Shown here: positions 61,193 through 64,000 of the stretch, piece by piece
Position numbering within the stretch: the stretch's first letter is position 1
Layout: the number at the start of each line of letters is the position of its first letter
DNA from: Desulfovibrio sp. UIB00
Lineage (GTDB): Bacteria; Desulfobacterota; Desulfovibrionia; Desulfovibrionales; Desulfovibrionaceae
DNA: 64,000 nucleotides
NCBI RefSeq assembly: GCF_022508225.1
Contig: NZ_JAETXJ010000010.1
Coordinates: forward strand, 1-64,000
Reading direction: 5' to 3'
Program-made: the position numbers and the translations under genes
The notes under the pieces: generated by a model
The model's database searches: none
What the model was told of the DNA's origin: nothing
What the model saw: the letters and a program-made list of their open reading frames with translations, nothing else

Positions 61193-63853
61193 ATGCCCAC
61201 AGCAGAGCAAAGCACCAGAGAAAAGAAAGGCGCGTTATGCAACTGCAACAGGCGCATGCTTGCCATCACGGCGGCGTCCCTTCTTTTTCTGCTGACGATC
61301 ATCTGGTCGGCAACCCTGTGGGACATTGCACGCTCAGAAAGAGAAGTTCAGTCAACTGTTGAAATTACCACGCGCACTCTGGCCCGCGCCCTGAGCGAGC
61401 ACATGATGTCCACAATCAAGCGCCTTGAGCTTGCCATCAAGGAGCTGGATGCCACATGGGCTCCCGACCAAAAGGATATTCGCGCAGAAGCGGAGGGGCT
61501 GAAAAAAATCATCGGCGATCTTGCCCTGCAAATTTCCATAGTCGAACCTGACGGCCTTGTTTCCTATTCAACCCTGCCACACACAACAGGCATAAGCATA
61601 GCCGACAGAGAGCACTTCAGCGTACACCTCACCCCGCCGTGGCGGGAAATTTATGTTGGCAAGCCGGTTTTGGGCCGTGTTTCCGGCAAATGGACCATCC
61701 AGTTTTCCAGCCCAATTGTCCGACAAGACAAACTTGTCGGCGTCATTGTTGTTTCTGTTGAGCCAGACTACTTTGCCTCATTCTTTCGCAGCCTTGGCCT
61801 TGATGCGCAAGACTCCATCGATGTCATCCGCTCCGACGGCGCACTGCTTGTGCGCTCCACGGGAGCGGGCCTCATTTATGGGCACATCATCAGCGGCACA
61901 GCCTATCTGAAAGCAAACTCCCCCATCAGCGGCAACTTTCGCCGCCCATCGCAGATTGACGGCATTGAACGGATATTCGGCTATTACAAAATTGGCCAGT
62001 ATGGGCTGACCTTTGTGGTGGGCAGCGCTGTGGGCAACGCCTTTGCGCCCTTTGAGCAGATACGTACCGCCACGTTATGCGCGGCGGCGCTGGTATCTGC
62101 CCTGCTGGTGGCTCTGGCCTTTCTTGCCTACGACAGCCTGCGCCGCCGCGATGAAGCCGAAAAACAGCTGGAGCTTACGGGGCAGGTATTTGATTTCACT
62201 GGTGAAGCCATCTGCATAACAGACAGCGAAACAAACATCCTGGCAGTCAACGAATCCTTTTGCCGCCTCACGGGTTTTTCGCAGCCGGAGATTATCGGCA
62301 AGACGCCGCGTGTGCTGGCCTCAGGCCGTCACGGTCCGGAATTTTACAAGCATATGTGGGATCAGCTGTTTTCAAACGGCTGGTGGGAAGGCGAAATCTG
62401 GAACAAGAAAAAGGACGGCACCTTTTACCTTGAATGGTTGAACATCAAGGCTGTGCGCAATCTGCGCGGGGCCATAACCAACTATATCGGCGTGTTTGCC
62501 GACATCAAAAAAATCGCCGTAACCCAAAGGCGCATTGAGTTTCTGGCCACGCACGATGAACTGACCCAGTTGCCCAACCGCGCCGTGTTTTGCGACCGCC
62601 TGCAAAAAGCGCTGGATTGCTACCCGCCCACCAGTTGCCAGTTTGCTGTTGCCTTTATCGACATTGATGATTTTAAGATAGTCAATGATTCCATAGGGCA
62701 TGCGGCGGGCGACAGTCTGCTTAAAGAAATGGCCCTCCGCCTCACCACCGCAGCTGGCGCGGATGCCGTTGTTTCACGCTTTGGCGGCGATGAATTTACC
62801 CTGCTGCTGGAAAATGTGGACGATGCCAAGGCTGCAGCCACTGCGCAACGCATCATTGAGTCTTTACGCCAGCCCATTTCTGTATGCGGCTTTGAAATCT
62901 ACGCAGGGGTCAGCATTGGCATAGCCGTGTACCCGCAGCACGGCAGCGACATAAGCAGTCTTTTGCAAAATGCCGATATTGCCATGTACCATGCCAAGGG
63001 ACAGGGCAAAAACACTTTCAGCTTCTTTAATGACGAGCTGCAGATCAAGGCAGCCATCCAGCTGCAGATAGAAAGCGGCTTGCCGCGCGCCATTACAGAA
63101 AACGAGCTGGTTTTGCACTACCAGCCGCAGGTGGAACTGGATTCCGGACGCATAATCGGGCTTGAAGCCCTTGTGCGTTGGCAGCATCCCAATGACGGGC
63201 TGCTGTTCCCTGGCAAGTTCATTCCCCAGGCGGAAAAAACACGCCTTATTGACAAACTGGGCGAATGGGTTGCCGACAACGCCGCCGCGCAGATCGAGCA
63301 GTGGCGCGCCGCAGGGCTCAACCCGCCCAAGGTTTCCATAAATATTTCACCATCGCAATTTTTGCGTGGCGCGGCCTTGCCCATGATTGAGCGAATCCTC
63401 AACAAATATTCCATCCCGCCGTATCTGCTCGCCATTGAGCTGACGGAAAGCGCCCTTATGACCGACCCCAAGGAGGCCCGCCGCGCTCTAGGCAAATTTC
63501 GCGATATGGGGCTGGAAATTTCCATTGACGATTTTGGCACCGGTTTTTCTTCGCTGTCGTCCCTGCGCCACTACCCCATCAACAGGCTCAAGATCGATCA
63601 GTCTTTTGTGCGGGATCTGGACGAAGCCCCGGATGCCTGCGCCATCACGCAGACGGTCATTGATCTGGCAAAATATCTGGGCATAGCCTCCATTGCGGAA
63701 GGCATTGAGAACGAAGGGCAATTCACCAAAATCAAAATGATGGGCTGCAATATCGGGCAGGGATTCTTTTTCGCAAAAGCGCTTTCAGTGGAAGAACTGG
63801 AAAAAAGAGGATTCGTCAGCACCGGGCCGGCAATTATCACGCGCGACCAGTAG
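61193..63853 (+). CDS. Membrane GGDEF-EAL protein with dCache and PAS sensors
   Basis: ATG 61193 gives 886 residues. Order of domains: membrane helix (about 25-45), dCache-type periplasmic sensor (about 50-290), second helix (about 300-320), PAS (about 335-450), GGDEF (about 455-620) and EAL (about 630-880). The active-site motif RFGGDEF is intact, and EAL motifs LEALVRW, ELTESAL and DDFGTGFSS are present, so both cyclase and phosphodiesterase activity for c-di-GMP are possible. It stands alone and faces a second GGDEF gene at the window edge. Confidence 0.93.
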   Translation: MPTAEQSTREKKGALCNCNRRMLAITAASLLFLLTIIWSATLWDIARSEREVQSTVEITTRTLARALSEHMMSTIKRLELAIKELDATWAPDQKDIRAEAEGLKKIIGDLALQISIVEPDGLVSYSTLPHTTGISIADREHFSVHLTPPWREIYVGKPVLGRVSGKWTIQFSSPIVRQDKLVGVIVVSVEPDYFASFFRSLGLDAQDSIDVIRSDGALLVRSTGAGLIYGHIISGTAYLKANSPISGNFRRPSQIDGIERIFGYYKIGQYGLTFVVGSAVGNAFAPFEQIRTATLCAAALVSALLVALAFLAYDSLRRRDEAEKQLELTGQVFDFTGEAICITDSETNILAVNESFCRLTGFSQPEIIGKTPRVLASGRHGPEFYKHMWDQLFSNGWWEGEIWNKKKDGTFYLEWLNIKAVRNLRGAITNYIGVFADIKKIAVTQRRIEFLATHDELTQLPNRAVFCDRLQKALDCYPPTSCQFAVAFIDIDDFKIVNDSIGHAAGDSLLKEMALRLTTAAGADAVVSRFGGDEFTLLLENVDDAKAAATAQRIIESLRQPISVCGFEIYAGVSIGIAVYPQHGSDISSLLQNADIAMYHAKGQGKNTFSFFNDELQIKAAIQLQIESGLPRAITENELVLHYQPQVELDSGRIIGLEALVRWQHPNDGLLFPGKFIPQAEKTRLIDKLGEWVADNAAAQIEQWRAAGLNPPKVSINISPSQFLRGAALPMIERILNKYSIPPYLLAIELTESALMTDPKEARRALGKFRDMGLEISIDDFGTGFSSLSSLRHYPINRLKIDQSFVRDLDEAPDACAITQTVIDLAKYLGIASIAEGIENEGQFTKIKMMGCNIGQGFFFAKALSVEELEKRGFVSTGPAIITRDQ

Positions 63854-63863
63854 CACCCTCCGC

Positions 63864-64000
63864 TCAGGCGGAGTGCACCACGGTATTCTTGCCCTTGGCC
63901 TTTGCGGCGTACAGGGCCGCATCTGCCGCGCGCAGCAGTTCCCGCCTGTTTTTCTTTCCCGTGGGCTCCAGCACCGCAACTCCGGCGCTCACGGTAACAA
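63864..64000 (-). CDS. GGDEF-domain protein, C-terminal fragment at window edge
   Basis: The minus-strand frame ends with TGA at 63864 and runs off the window. Its visible 45 codons encode the last helices of a diguanylate cyclase domain (VSAGVAVLEP ... ADAALYAAKAKGKN), the part after the GGDEF motif. It is convergent with the GGDEF-EAL gene, 10 bases apart, with a small GC-rich hairpin (CTCCGC-TCA-GGCGGAG) between them. Confidence 0.85.
   Translation of the reverse strand, partial: VTVSAGVAVLEPTGKKNRRELLRAADAALYAAKAKGKNTVVHSA

Overview
The window is GC-rich chromosomal DNA that looks like a sulfate reducer of the Desulfovibrionaceae (Desulfovibrio-like). The taxonomic pointers are a tungstate uptake operon with a TunR-type regulator built on a dead recombinase fold, a tungsten aldehyde:ferredoxin oxidoreductase, a MoeA protein fused to a periplasmic-binding-like domain, an octaheme cytochrome c and an exported sulfatase. 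This assignment is inferred from gene content only.

Layout. (1) 1-135: two tandem tRNA-Gly genes (the first cut by the window edge). (2) 91-10943: an integrated element of about 10.9 kb bounded by a perfect 54-bp direct repeat of the tRNA-Gly(CCC) 3' half. It carries a tyrosine integrase next to attR, an excisionase-like HTH protein, a RepA-type ATPase, a CHC2/Toprim primase, an ERCC4-type nuclease, a PP-loop (PAPS-reductase-like) enzyme, several small unknown proteins and two AT-rich plus-strand cargo genes. (3) 11006-16842: an Aae-like efflux operon (FUSC inner-membrane protein, DUF1656, HlyD adaptor, NodT-type outer-membrane factor) with a LysR regulator. (4) 17178-17450: a short unit with promoter, Shine-Dalgarno, 40-codon ORF and terminator. 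(5) 17953-21506: a three-gene cell-surface sugar module (GT-C-like membrane protein, undecaprenyl-phosphate GT2, YdjC/NaxD deacetylase) like known lipid A glycosamine-modification loci. (6) 21656-26278: a methyltransferase, a chemoreceptor with a consensus sigma-28 promoter, and a divergent AraC/GyrI-type pair. (7) 26279-27114: a repeat-rich gap. (8) 27115-31182: a cobalamin riboswitch-controlled BtuCDF-type ABC transporter plus CbiL. (9) 31187-37333: YfiH/PgeF, 5-FTHF cyclo-ligase, a phosphoesterase, RNase E/G with a very long low-complexity N-terminus, and QueH. (10) 37404-43646: tRNA-Asn followed by a complete type I restriction-modification system. (11) 43927-53909: a coherent molybdenum/tungsten block (two MoeA proteins, HesA/MoeB-like, MoaD-like, AOR, TupABC, TunR). 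(12) 54450-64000: an outer-membrane barrel, an exported Ntn-hydrolase, an octaheme-TPR cytochrome, an arylsulfatase, a dual GGDEF-EAL protein and the 3' end of another GGDEF gene.

The Mo/W block is the most integrated set: TupABC imports tungstate, TunR should sense it, MoeA and MoaD/HesA proteins build and load the pterin cofactor, and AOR uses it. The mobile element and the tRNA-Asn restriction locus share one architecture downstream of their tRNAs (terminator hairpin, then two short direct repeats spaced 11 bp), which suggests both sites were used by similar integrases.
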